Below are positions 1-6,208 of a DNA stretch of 8,271 nucleotides, one piece after another (within the stretch, counting starts at the first letter, position 1; each line of letters starts with the position of its first letter). A program made the position numbers and the translations under genes. The notes beneath the pieces were generated by a model. It had not been told where the DNA came from. It worked only from the letters and a program-made list of their open reading frames with translations, and did no database searches. The DNA comes from Thermoplasmatota archaeon (GTDB taxonomy: Archaea > Thermoplasmatota > Thermoplasmata > Methanomassiliicoccales > Methanomassiliicoccaceae): the NCBI GenBank assembly GCA_022709105.1, contig JAKIXL010000059.1:1-8271 (forward strand), read 5' to 3'.

Positions 1-479
1 CGTTGGTTGGCCGCATGTACGATCGGGCGAGGTTCCGGCCCTATGCCACCATCGGCCATCTGGTCAGGGCGGCCTCGCTGTTCCTCCTGGCCTTCGCGTA
101 CCTCACGGAGGATGTGCCGCTGACCCTCGTGTCCTTTGCTTGCATGGGCGTCGGCAGCAGCGTTTTCCAGACGCCGAACAACAACGAGTTCATGCTTGCG
201 CTTCCCAGAGAGAAGAGCGGCCTGGCCTCGAGCGTCCAGGCGACCATCAGGAACCTCAGCGCAGCGATCGGGGTCTCCTTGGCGACCATGATCATGACCA
301 TCCTGATGGGCTCAATGGACTACAGCGCCATCGCCGGCGGTCCTCTCGCCTCCGAGCTAGCCTCCTCCGTCGCCGTGGCGGTGGCCATCGCAGGAGCGCT
401 CTCACTAATCGGCGCGGTGACATCCTGGGCCAGTGAAAAGGAGACGAAAAAGGAAGAAGGGGGCCACCGGAAGAGCTAG
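1..479 (+). CDS. MFS drug efflux transporter, DHA2/EmrB-QacA type (C-terminal part)
   Basis: The gene runs in from the left edge; about 158 residues are visible, ending at TAG (477-479). The first visible residues, VGRMYDR, match the loop motif G-x-x-x-D-R that lies between membrane spans in major facilitator proteins. Hydrophobic spans follow at about residues 17-34, 38-56, 86-103 and 118-142. Between them, GVGSSVFQTPNN and the later G-L-A-S-S-V-Q-x-T-x-R-N pattern are typical of the second half of 14-span proton-driven multidrug exporters of the DHA2 family. The tail is hydrophilic and rich in Lys and Glu (KETKKEEGGHRK), as expected for a cytoplasmic C-terminus. Proton-coupled export of small toxic compounds across the cytoplasmic membrane is inferred from the family; the substrate cannot be told. 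The gene converges on the small minus-strand gene at 569-730. Confidence 0.85.
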   Translation, partial: LVGRMYDRARFRPYATIGHLVRAASLFLLAFAYLTEDVPLTLVSFACMGVGSSVFQTPNNNEFMLALPREKSGLASSVQATIRNLSAAIGVSLATMIMTILMGSMDYSAIAGGPLASELASSVAVAVAIAGALSLIGAVTSWASEKETKKEEGGHRKS

Positions 480-482
480 CTC

Positions 483-518
483 CATGAGGCCGATGGGACC
501 TATTGACCGTTCCTCATG
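483..518 (+). terminator. Weak inverted repeat after the MFS gene
   Basis: Seven-base arms CATGAGG (483-489) and CCTCATG (512-518) are separated by 22 bases, just after the MFS stop codon, with a short T run at 526-528. It may help end transcription, but the loop is long and the T run is only three bases. Confidence 0.25.
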
Positions 519-568
519 AGCTGCCCTTTGACCCGCCGGCCTTTGCCTGCACCTATGCTCCTTGGTTC

Positions 569-730
569 TCAGTGCTGGGAGAACAGCGCATAGAAGGAGA
601 TGAGCACGATGCCAAGGAAGTAGGCCAGAAGGAAGCGGTCGAACCTCTTGGTGTTCCGCGTCTCACGAGCCTGTGGAGCACTCTGCATCGATCCGTTCTC
701 TTCCATGCCCATAGCATCATCGGCCTCCAT
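569..730 (-). CDS. Small single-span membrane protein (up to 53 aa)
   Basis: A short ORF runs from ATG at 730-728 to TGA at 571-569. Residues 1-25 are polar (MEADDAMGMEENGSM...). Next comes a basic stretch, NTKRFDRF (26-33), and then one strong hydrophobic helix, LLAYFLGIVLISFYALF (34-50), ending in SQH. This layout (acidic start, positive patch, single span, three-residue tail) suits a tail-anchored or N-in small membrane protein. I recognise no family. The true start may be Met7 (712-710) or Met9 (706-704), because an AT-rich TATA-like box at 731-744 would place the transcript start near 712, giving a leaderless message. No Shine-Dalgarno precedes any of the candidate starts. Third codon positions in the helix are mostly G or C, as in the neighbouring genes. 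The function is unknown. Confidence 0.55.
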   Translation of the reverse strand: MEADDAMGMEENGSMQSAPQARETRNTKRFDRFLLAYFLGIVLISFYALFSQH

Positions 731-744
731 TTAAATATATTTCC
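731..744 (-). promoter_or_regulatory. TATA-like box for the small membrane protein gene
   Basis: On the minus strand this reads GGAAATATATTTAA, the most AT-rich block nearby. Its centre is about 25 bases from the Met7 codon (712-710) of the ORF downstream, the archaeal TATA-to-start distance, so a leaderless transcript starting near Met7 or Met9 is likely. It touches the ATG at 730, which argues against that codon being the main start. Confidence 0.45.
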
Positions 745-1198
745 AACATGGAATGAAATATGATTACCTCTAATGATAGGGCTGGCATGTCCTTTCTCAT
801 CTGGCCTTTCTATTAGCACCTAGGCCCTGGCGTTACGAGGACGAGGTCGATGGCATCCAATGTTCGGGACCAGGTCGCTTCACCAGCACCAGGTCGTCCG
901 CGAGCGGGCGGAGTACATTCATTGATCCCGATGTGATGATGGCCGCCATGGCATCAGGGACCTTTATACAGGCATTCATGCTCGCTCCTAAGAAGAGGTA
1001 GGATCACAATGTCAACGTCCCTCACGGAGGGTCGGTCGGACGAACCTCTCATGAGCATAGAGGCTTCCGCCAACGGCCTTTTAGCAACGAACATCGCCGA
1101 CGGAACCGCTGCGCCATCTCGCCTTAACATTAACGCGTTCAGATCACCGCCCGAACAGCGCTCCATCCGCCCATATGTGCCCAATGCCGATGGATCGG
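745..1198. other. Long intergenic stretch with doubtful small ORFs
   Basis: No convincing gene is seen between the small membrane protein and the HdeD-like gene. A TTTATA block at 963-968 reads as a TATA box on both strands. On the plus strand it is followed by a GAGGT Shine-Dalgarno (995-999) and ATG at 1009, opening an 88-codon frame to 1275 that overlaps the next gene by 11 bases; its codon use is AT-richer at third positions than the neighbours. On the minus strand it precedes a 38-codon frame (949-833; MAAIITSGSMNVLRP...) whose middle looks coding-like. A nine-base direct repeat ACCAGGTCG occurs at 869-877 and 888-896. These could be remnants of an eroded gene or a long leader. Confidence 0.3.
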
Positions 1199-1256
1199 TT
1201 TTTATAGGCCGCGGTCGGAAATGTAAGATGGCCGGGCAGCGACCCGGAACGGAGGT
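1199..1256 (+). promoter_or_regulatory. Promoter and ribosome binding site of the HdeD-like gene
   Basis: TTTTTATA at 1199-1206 is a good archaeal TATA box and predicts a transcript start near 1229. GGAGGT at 1251-1256 is a strong Shine-Dalgarno, eight bases before the ATG at 1265. Together they fix the start codon and suggest that the gene has its own promoter and a leader of about 35 bases. Confidence 0.6.
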
Positions 1257-1264
1257 CGAACTGG

Positions 1265-1843
1265 ATGGCAGATGAAAAAATAACGAGGACATGGTGGGGC
1301 CGGATGGCCGTAGGCATAATGGCCCTCGTGTTCGGGTTGGCTTTCCTGCTTGTCCCAGGGTTCACGCTCGTTCTGTTCCTATATGCATTCGGCCTGCTCC
1401 TGATCATCAGTGGCATCATGCTGATCGCCTACAGCAGGCAAAAGGAGGCCGGAGGCAGATGGCGGACATTGAACCTTGCGGAAGGGGCCATTGTAGTTAT
1501 TCTGGGATTGATCGCGCTGCTTGCACCGGGGATCACCGCCCTATGGGCGATATATCTGTTCGGGGCTTTCGCCGTGATCACCGGGATACTGCAGATAGCA
1601 GAAGGGATCGCGGCCCCCAAGGGCCAGACCGCCTTTGGCACCTCGAACCGTGGTCTGTTGGTCATATCTGGCATATGGTCCCTGGTCATCGGCGTTCTTC
1701 TGGCGGTGTTCCCTGGCGCGGGCATATTGGCCTTGCTGTGGCTGATCGGGACCTTCCTGATAGTGGTCGGCATACTCAACATCGCCTCCGGAATCAAGGT
1801 CCACGGAGAGGTGAAGAGGCCGGCGGCCAGCGAGGAACGTTAG
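1265..1843 (+). CDS. HdeD/DUF308 family six-span membrane protein
   Basis: The protein has 192 residues, is almost wholly hydrophobic and is built from three repeated hairpins, each of two membrane spans joined by a Pro-Gly turn: VPGFT (30-34), APGIT (87-91) and FPGAG (149-153). Spans lie at about residues 12-30, 33-56, 70-87, 90-113, 130-149 and 152-176. Each second span contains a related pattern, such as GLLLIISGIM, GAFAVITGIL or GTFLIVVGIL. This triplicated hairpin is the hallmark of the HdeD (acid-resistance membrane protein) / DUF308 family. HdeD contributes to acid resistance in enteric bacteria; the role in archaea is not established, and membrane stress protection is only a guess. 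The ends are charged and probably cytoplasmic. The start is fixed by a strong GGAGGT site. It stands alone and converges on the minus-strand kinase-like gene. Confidence 0.88.
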   Translation: MADEKITRTWWGRMAVGIMALVFGLAFLLVPGFTLVLFLYAFGLLLIISGIMLIAYSRQKEAGGRWRTLNLAEGAIVVILGLIALLAPGITALWAIYLFGAFAVITGILQIAEGIAAPKGQTAFGTSNRGLLVISGIWSLVIGVLLAVFPGAGILALLWLIGTFLIVVGILNIASGIKVHGEVKRPAASEER

Positions 1844-1845
1844 GC

Positions 1846-1878
1846 GGGGCGGGACCGGTCCGCCCCCTTGCCCTTTTT
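1846..1878 (+). terminator. Hairpin and T-run terminator after the HdeD-like gene
   Basis: Just past the TAG stop, GGGGCGG-GACC / GGTC-CGCCCC (1846-1866) folds into a GC-rich hairpin with one bulged base and the palindrome GACCGGTC at its tip. A five-T run follows at 1874-1878. Oligo-T ends archaeal transcripts; the hairpin may add strength or protect the 3' end. Confidence 0.55.
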
Positions 1879-2148
1879 GCACGGCCCTCATCGTACCGAC
1901 CCTGGCGGCTCGTTTTCAGGAATGGGAACGAACGGCCCACATCATGTGCCGTTCATCGATATGCTGCCCAGCTGCAGGAGCGAAGGCTTCCCAATTCCGC
2001 CGGCCCCTCCCTTACGATGCCATGTTCCATCTTCTCGCCGGTCTGAACTTGCTTACGGGGGCTTTCGGCCTCGGGGACCTGGTCCCCGGCCGCTCTAGCC
2101 TCGTCGGCGAGTTTAGAAAAAGTGGGGATAATTATTATAAGCCCTTCC
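1879..2148. other. Structure-rich stretch between convergent genes
   Basis: No convincing gene is seen, but inverted repeats are dense. GAACGG...CCGTTC (1930-1935 / 1949-1954) encloses CACAT/ATGTG. A longer hairpin at 2066-2092 has the arms CGGCC plus GGGGACC against GGTCCCC plus GGCCG, with a two-base bulge. CTCG/CGAG follows at 2100-2111. An AT-rich block, AATTATTATAA, lies at 2130-2140, and A5 at 2117-2121 gives a T5 run on the minus strand that could end transcription of the kinase-like gene. The stretch could be transcript-end structure, a small RNA of either strand, or a degraded mobile repeat. I found no match to the conserved cores of SRP RNA, RNase P RNA or 5S rRNA. Confidence 0.35.
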
Positions 2149-2253
2149 TCAATATGAGGGTGGGGAGTCCCCGTGGACCTTCTCCAACTTCCCCACCATT
2201 TCTTTAATCTTCGGGGGCTCCTCTCTCAAGAACATCCGTTGGTCCACTGGCCT
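2149..2253 (-). other. In-frame coding-like extension after a UAG stop
   Basis: Directly after the TAG (2256-2254) that ends the HPr-kinase-like gene, the same frame stays open for 34 codons to TGA (2151-2149). The peptide starts RPVDQRMFLREEPPKIKE and continues with a Lys/Glu-rich, helix-forming segment. By hand count, G or C occupies 19, 12 and 25 of the 34 first, second and third positions, the pattern of real coding DNA in a GC-rich genome. It could be the native C-terminus read through UAG (as pyrrolysine or by suppression), a separate 28-residue ORF starting at the internal ATG, or the remains of a tail cut off by a recent stop mutation. Which one applies cannot be settled from the sequence. 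Confidence 0.4.
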
Positions 2254-3213
2254 CTAGCACTTGTCCGCCGACCCCTTGCCACAGGCGATGCCGCGGACGA
2301 CCTCTTGGACCTCCAGAGGCGGGGCAACGGTGTTCACTATGTGCACCTCGCACTGTCTTAGGAACTCGCGGAAGAAGTCACGACGCAGCCTCATCTTCCT
2401 CTCGTCCTTGACCAGCTGATGGGGGTTGCAGAAGTTGTTCGCTTCCAGATAAGCCATCGACTCCTCGACGCTGAGCCGCCTGCTGACCTCCGGGTCGCCC
2501 TTGTCCCTCTTCAGAAAGATGACCTTGTACATGGTGGCCATGGGAACCACCCCGCCCTGTCCCACCGTCCAGCGGACGTTCACGATGGCCCTTCCGCGAT
2601 TATCGAAGGTCGCCTTGTCCACCAGGTGCTGGTACTCGGGCCAGATGCTGGCGATGTCCCCCTCCACGTAGAAGTTCTTCTCCGAGCCGTAGGCAAGCGG
2701 GCGCTTTGAGGACATGCGCACGAAGAACCAGTCATCGGTCACCAGGCGGGCATCGTTCGACCGGAGCAGGCCCCAGGAGTGTGTCGTCTTCCCCGACTTC
2801 GACGGGGCGATCAGCGTCACGCCCTTCCCGGCCACGTCCAGCGCCGCCCCGTGGACGGAGTGGATGCGGTGCTGGTCCTCCAGGATGTCGCCGGCCAGGG
2901 CCAGGGCGATGCTCTTCACCCAGCCGTAGTAGTCGATGTTGAACAGGAACGCGGTCCTGGTGAGCGGATCGTACCTTACGCCCATCTCCTGCTCCGGATC
3001 GTCCAGAACCACCAGGCGGCCATGGGAGCGGACGCTCTCCGACATGCTATAGAAGTTGTCCTCCCAGTAGTTGTTGGTGTTCGCCTGGTCGGTGAGCAGG
3101 CGGATGCAGGTGCCGTGGAGCTCGCACTTCGAAGAGTACAGGTATCGGGGCTCGTAGCGGCGGAAGAGGCCCTCGCGCTCCTCCGGGCCGATGATATCGA
3201 CTTTATAGGCCAT
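2254..3213 (-). CDS. HPr kinase / PEP-carboxykinase-like P-loop protein
   Basis: The protein has 319 residues. Its core, HSVHGAALDVAGKGVTLIAP followed by SKSGKTT (residues 118-144), is a Walker A loop with K142 in the setting seen in HPr kinase/phosphorylase and related PEPCK-fold ATPases. LVTDDWFFVR (157-166) is the likely Walker B strand, with D160 and D161 for metal binding. Residues 1-115 form a family-specific N-terminal part; 212-235 (VRWTVGQGG...MYKVIFLKR) and 290-297 (VHIVNTVA) are further predicted core strands. No signal or membrane span is seen, so it is probably cytosolic. By family it would bind ATP and may phosphorylate a protein or small molecule, but no HPr or other sugar-PTS component is visible, so the substrate is unknown. 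The message looks nearly leaderless (box at 3238-3246, no Shine-Dalgarno). The UAG stop is followed by coding-like sequence. Confidence 0.72.
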   Translation of the reverse strand: MAYKVDIIGPEEREGLFRRYEPRYLYSSKCELHGTCIRLLTDQANTNNYWEDNFYSMSESVRSHGRLVVLDDPEQEMGVRYDPLTRTAFLFNIDYYGWVKSIALALAGDILEDQHRIHSVHGAALDVAGKGVTLIAPSKSGKTTHSWGLLRSNDARLVTDDWFFVRMSSKRPLAYGSEKNFYVEGDIASIWPEYQHLVDKATFDNRGRAIVNVRWTVGQGGVVPMATMYKVIFLKRDKGDPEVSRRLSVEESMAYLEANNFCNPHQLVKDERKMRLRRDFFREFLRQCEVHIVNTVAPPLEVQEVVRGIACGKGSADKC

Positions 3214-3237
3214 CGAGGTCGGGGAGGGAGATGGCGG

Positions 3238-3246
3238 GATAAATCA
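3238..3246 (-). promoter_or_regulatory. TATA-like box of the HPr-kinase-like gene
   Basis: The minus strand reads TGATTTATC. Its centre is about 25 bases from position 3217, only a few bases before the ATG at 3213-3211. The intervening bases are C-rich with no Shine-Dalgarno, so a leaderless or nearly leaderless transcript is expected. Confidence 0.45.
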
Positions 3247-3285
3247 TTGCCCCTAGTTCAAGCGGCCCTCGACCGTCAGAGACAC

Positions 3286-4313
3286 CTAGCGGGACTCCCA
3301 GGTGAAGAGCGATGGCCTCTGCCAGTCGATGCTGTAGCTCTCCTGGAAGGTTATGCCCGCATCCCTGTCCGCTCTCACGCCGGCCCCCGGCCCTCCGTGT
3401 TCGCCGGGGCTCATGTAGATGCCCACACTGTCGGCACCGGAGGAGGTGCTGGCATAGTGCCGGCTCAGGACCGCCCTGCTGCCGAAGGTCGAGCCCATGG
3501 TCATCTCTCCGGTCCGTTGATCGTTATCGTAGGCGCCATAGCCGGGCCCGTTCCCATGCGGTAGTGCACGCTCCACCAGTCTTAGTCCTGGGTCATGTTC
3601 CAGATCGTTCGGACGTAGGTGTTGGAAACGGCGAAGCGCCCATAGGGGGCGCAGGCCTCCCCGGAGTAGTAGGAATAGGAGAAGGCCGCGTAGACGCGGA
3701 CGCGATCATCGAGCTCGCCGGAAGCGTCGGCGTTCTTCAGGCGCTCTGCCGACCAGTTGTGGGCGATGCGCAGCGCGCCGGCAAACTGGCCGCGGTTCGA
3801 AGCGCTCCCTCCCAGGCGCAGGCTGCCGGAGTGACCGCCCAGGGGGTCGTGCTTCAGCGCCCGGACCGCGATCGGGGAGACGTCCCCGGCGATCGCGTTG
3901 ACGCACGACATCTTCTCCCCGTCGATCGCTCGCGCCATCGTTCCCGAGGTATCGTTGAGGAAGATCACCGGCGCTCCCCGGAGGATGAAGGTCCTGATCG
4001 GCGCGGTCAACCTGAATAGGCGTTCCTCGGTCATTCCGGTGCAGTCGACGCACAGCACCTCATCGGCATCGAAGCTCGCACTGACACCGACGACCAGAAC
4101 GCGCTGCGCCACCTCGGCCAGGCTGTCGGCGATGAACAGGGTGTCGGGCGAGTCGCCCATGACCGTACCGTTGGCTCCAATTGATGAGCTAATGATCATC
4201 TACCAGGTGGTCTGGCCTGCCTCTCGGCGGTAACTGCTGTCCCCGGCATCCATGTACGGCATGACCGCGGCCAGCGCTTCGATCATTATCTCCACGGCCG
4301 CCAATGTCACCAC
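3286..4313 (-). pseudogene. Broken gene for an exported protein of unknown function
   Basis: Three adjoining open stretches look like one gene of roughly 340 codons. From GTG at 4313 the frame encodes a hydrophobic start (VVTLAAVEIMIEALAAVM), fitting a signal or anchor segment, then polar residues to QTTW. TAG at 4202-4200 interrupts, directly followed in frame by ATG (4199). That frame gives 205 residues, including GAPVIFLNDTSG and YAAFSYSYYSGEACAPYGRF, to TAA at 3584-3582. It continues as DWWSVHYRMGTGP, and near 3540 in a GGGCCCGG tract the coding frame changes, as if one base were lost. It resumes as GYGAYDNDQRTGEM and ends FTWESR at TAG 3288-3286. The downstream part, rich in Ser, Gly, Tyr and Trp, suits an extracellular protein. 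I recognise no family. Three lesions argue for decay. An annotation pipeline might split it into CDSs at 3582-4199 and 3286-3576 (GTG start). Confidence 0.55.
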
Positions 4314-4387
4314 GATCCATGATCGCGGTCTACCGGGCCCTCCGCCCTTCGCCGTTCGGATCCCCGCACCGCCATCGCATCATCGGG

Positions 4388-4393
4388 ATATAA
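4388..4393 (-). promoter_or_regulatory. TATA-like box upstream of the broken exported-protein gene
   Basis: The minus strand reads CCTTATATCC here, between the end of cimA and the broken gene. It predicts a transcript start near 4365, about 50 bases before the GTG at 4313, so the gene probably once had its own promoter and was not only read through from cimA. Confidence 0.4.
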
Positions 4394-4406
4394 GGGGCGG
4401 GAAAGG

Positions 4407-5975
4407 TCACGGACCCCCGTTGCGGACCAGCATCAGCTTGTACTCCATGCTGTCCAGCAGTGCGGCGAGCGAGGCCTCGATGACGTTGGTGGAGACGCCG
4501 ACCGTGGTCCACGACCTCTCGCCGTCCGTCGACCTGATGAGCACCCGCACCTTTGCTCCGGTGGCGTCCTTGCTGTCGATGACCCTGACCTTGTAGTCCG
4601 CGAGCCTGACCTGGCGCAGCTCCGGGTAAAAGCGCTCCAGCGCCTTGCGGACCGCCCGGTCAAGGGCGTTCACCGGCCCGTTCCCGTCGGCCGCGGTATG
4701 CTCCATCGCGCCGGTGGAGTCTATGACCTTGATACTCGCCTCCGAGGAGACGTTGCTGCCGGCGACGTCCACGAATATGCGGAAGCCCTCGAGGCGGAAC
4801 GGCGGCCTGATGCCGTCCTGAAGCCTGCGCACCAGCAGCTCGAACGATGCCTCGGCGCCCTCGAACTGGTACCCCTCGGACTCCATCTCCTTGAGGCGGT
4901 CCAGGACCAACCTGCCCGATCCCTTGTCGGGGTCGATTCCGAACTCCCTCATCTTAGCCAATATGGAGGCCGTGCCGGCAAGCTCGGAGACCAGCACCCG
5001 CCGCTCATTGCCGACCACCTCGGGCCGTATGTGCTCATAGGTCGTGGCGTCCTTCATGACCGCGCTGACGTGAACGCCGCCCTTGTGGGCGAACGCGCTT
5101 CGTCCGACATACGGCAGACGGGGGTCCGCGGCAACATTCGCGGTCTCGCTCACAAAGGTGGACAGCGAAGTGAGGTGGGATAGGTCCCTGATAGACAGTT
5201 CCCTGCCCATCTTGAGAGTCAGGGTCGGTATGATGGAGCATAGGTTGGCGTTGCCGCACCTTTCCCCCAGGCCGTTAACTGTCCCCTGGACCATGGTCGC
5301 TCCGTGCTCGACCGCGGCGAGCGAGTTGGCCACTGCCAGGTCCCCGTCGTTGTGGACGTGAGCACCCAGCGGGATGCTGAAGCGCTCGCGCACCACATTG
5401 AAGGCCTCCCCCACCTCGCCAGGCAAGGAGCCTCCGTTGGTGTCGCAGAGCACGAGCCAATCCGCACCGGCGTCGGCCGCCGCCTTGAGCGTGGCCAAGG
5501 CGTACTCCGGGTTCGCCTTATAGCCATCGAAGAAATGCTCCGCATCATACACGACCTCAAGACCGTGGTCCTTTAGATAGGCCACGCTGTCGGCGATCAT
5601 CTCCAGGTTATCTTCGAGAGCGACCTTCAGGGCGTTTTTCACATGATGGTCCCAGCTCTTCCCGAAGACGGCCACGCATGGCGCCTTCGACTCCACCAGC
5701 GCCCTCAGGTTGGCATCCTCGGAGGCTTTCGCGGATGCTTTGCGGGTGCTGCCGAACGCCACAAGGCGAGCATGCTCGAACCTCATCCTTGAGGCGGCCT
5801 CGAAGAAGGCCTGGTCCTTGGGGTTCGATCCGGGCCACCCGCCCTCGATATAGTCCATGCCGAACTGGTCGAGGCGCCGGGTTATATCCAGCTTATCCTC
5901 GGTGGAGAAAGAAACACCCTCCGATTGGGTGCCGTCCCTAAGTGTGGTGTCGTAGATGGCCACTTTACGGCCCAA
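4407..5975 (-). CDS. cimA: (R)-citramalate synthase
   Basis: The 522-residue enzyme condenses pyruvate with acetyl-CoA to (R)-citramalate, the first step of the threonine-independent route to isoleucine. The HMGL/LeuA-type TIM barrel fills about residues 5-275. YDTTLRDGTQSEG (8-20) carries the catalytic Arg13 and metal-binding Asp14. DYIEGGWPGSNPKD (41-54) distinguishes the long citramalate synthase class from 2-isopropylmalate and homocitrate synthases. HVHND (206-210) supplies two metal-binding His, and NGLGERCGNAN (234-244) another ligand, Asn242. HKGGVHVSAV (297-306) has the conserved linker His302. The regulatory domain follows at about 375-515 (FELLVRR..., IKVIDSTGAMEHTAADGNGP), the place where isoleucine inhibits in this family. 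Length is normal. The only in-frame start after an upstream stop that fits the family N-terminus is TTG (5975-5973), giving MGRKVAIYD; GTG at 5963 would cut too close to the motif. Confidence 0.93.
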   Translation of the reverse strand: MGRKVAIYDTTLRDGTQSEGVSFSTEDKLDITRRLDQFGMDYIEGGWPGSNPKDQAFFEAASRMRFEHARLVAFGSTRKASAKASEDANLRALVESKAPCVAVFGKSWDHHVKNALKVALEDNLEMIADSVAYLKDHGLEVVYDAEHFFDGYKANPEYALATLKAAADAGADWLVLCDTNGGSLPGEVGEAFNVVRERFSIPLGAHVHNDGDLAVANSLAAVEHGATMVQGTVNGLGERCGNANLCSIIPTLTLKMGRELSIRDLSHLTSLSTFVSETANVAADPRLPYVGRSAFAHKGGVHVSAVMKDATTYEHIRPEVVGNERRVLVSELAGTASILAKMREFGIDPDKGSGRLVLDRLKEMESEGYQFEGAEASFELLVRRLQDGIRPPFRLEGFRIFVDVAGSNVSSEASIKVIDSTGAMEHTAADGNGPVNALDRAVRKALERFYPELRQVRLADYKVRVIDSKDATGAKVRVLIRSTDGERSWTTVGVSTNVIEASLAALLDSMEYKLMLVRNGGP

Positions 5976-6053
5976 TAAAGCGATCCCGCCTTTCGTTCTT
6001 CATAGAAAATCTACTCCGAGACAGATTAACCGTAATGCGGTTTGCTAATTAAA
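5976..6053 (-). promoter_or_regulatory. cimA promoter and leader with a 12-codon ORF
   Basis: On the minus strand TTTAATTA (6046-6053) is TATA-like and predicts a transcript start near 6024. A GGAG lies about ten bases before ATG at 6003-6001, which opens the 12-codon frame MKNERRDRFIGP ending at TAA (5967-5965). This frame overlaps the cimA TTG start in another register. Removing one G from the GGG at the junction would join it to cimA as ...RDRFIGRKVAIYD. It may be a leader peptide coupling translation to cimA, or a displaced original start. It is not rich in Ile codons, so classic attenuation is unlikely. Confidence 0.35.
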
Positions 6054-6115
6054 CATTGCGAAATATCGATTCCAGCGGACCATCTATATCGCTCCACCAT
6101 GACGCTTCCACCGTT

Positions 6116-6136
6116 CCCCTCGGCCGGCACGAGGGG
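6116..6136 (-). terminator. GC-rich hairpin downstream of hom
   Basis: Seven perfect base pairs, CCCCTCG (6116-6122) and CGAGGGG (6130-6136), close a seven-base loop about 75 bases past the hom stop codon. No T run follows on the minus strand, so it could be a transcript-end stabilising structure rather than a true terminator. Confidence 0.3.
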
Positions 6137-6208
6137 GCAGGAAACGACCGTCCCAGACCCCAGCGGACGAATAATGGAACACTGCCGGAACTGCGGTCGC
6201 CTCTCTGC

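Noticed and set aside
1291..2046. Plus-strand 251-codon frame overlapping the HdeD-like gene
   Set aside because: It is out of frame with the clearly membrane-spanning HdeD product, has no ribosome site, and is rich in Arg, His and Pro as expected of a GC-rich shadow.
1953..2111. Minus-strand open stretch (LADEARAAGDQVPEAESPRK...)
   Set aside because: There is no start codon before an internal Met, second-position GC is too high for coding, and it is antisense to the hairpins. It could be an eroded gene, but support is thin.
1880..2111. Possible SRP RNA, RNase P RNA or C/D-box guide RNA
   Set aside because: The conserved cores of SRP helix 8 and RNase P were not found, and the C-like and D-like boxes lack a proper D'/C' pair and spacing.
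1944..2207. Plus-strand 87-codon frame, with a hydrophobic stretch MFHLLAGLNLLTGAFGLGDL starting at 2022
   Set aside because: The middle has coding-like base periodicity, but the frame crosses strong hairpins, has no ribosome site, and its end overlaps the better-supported minus-strand extension.
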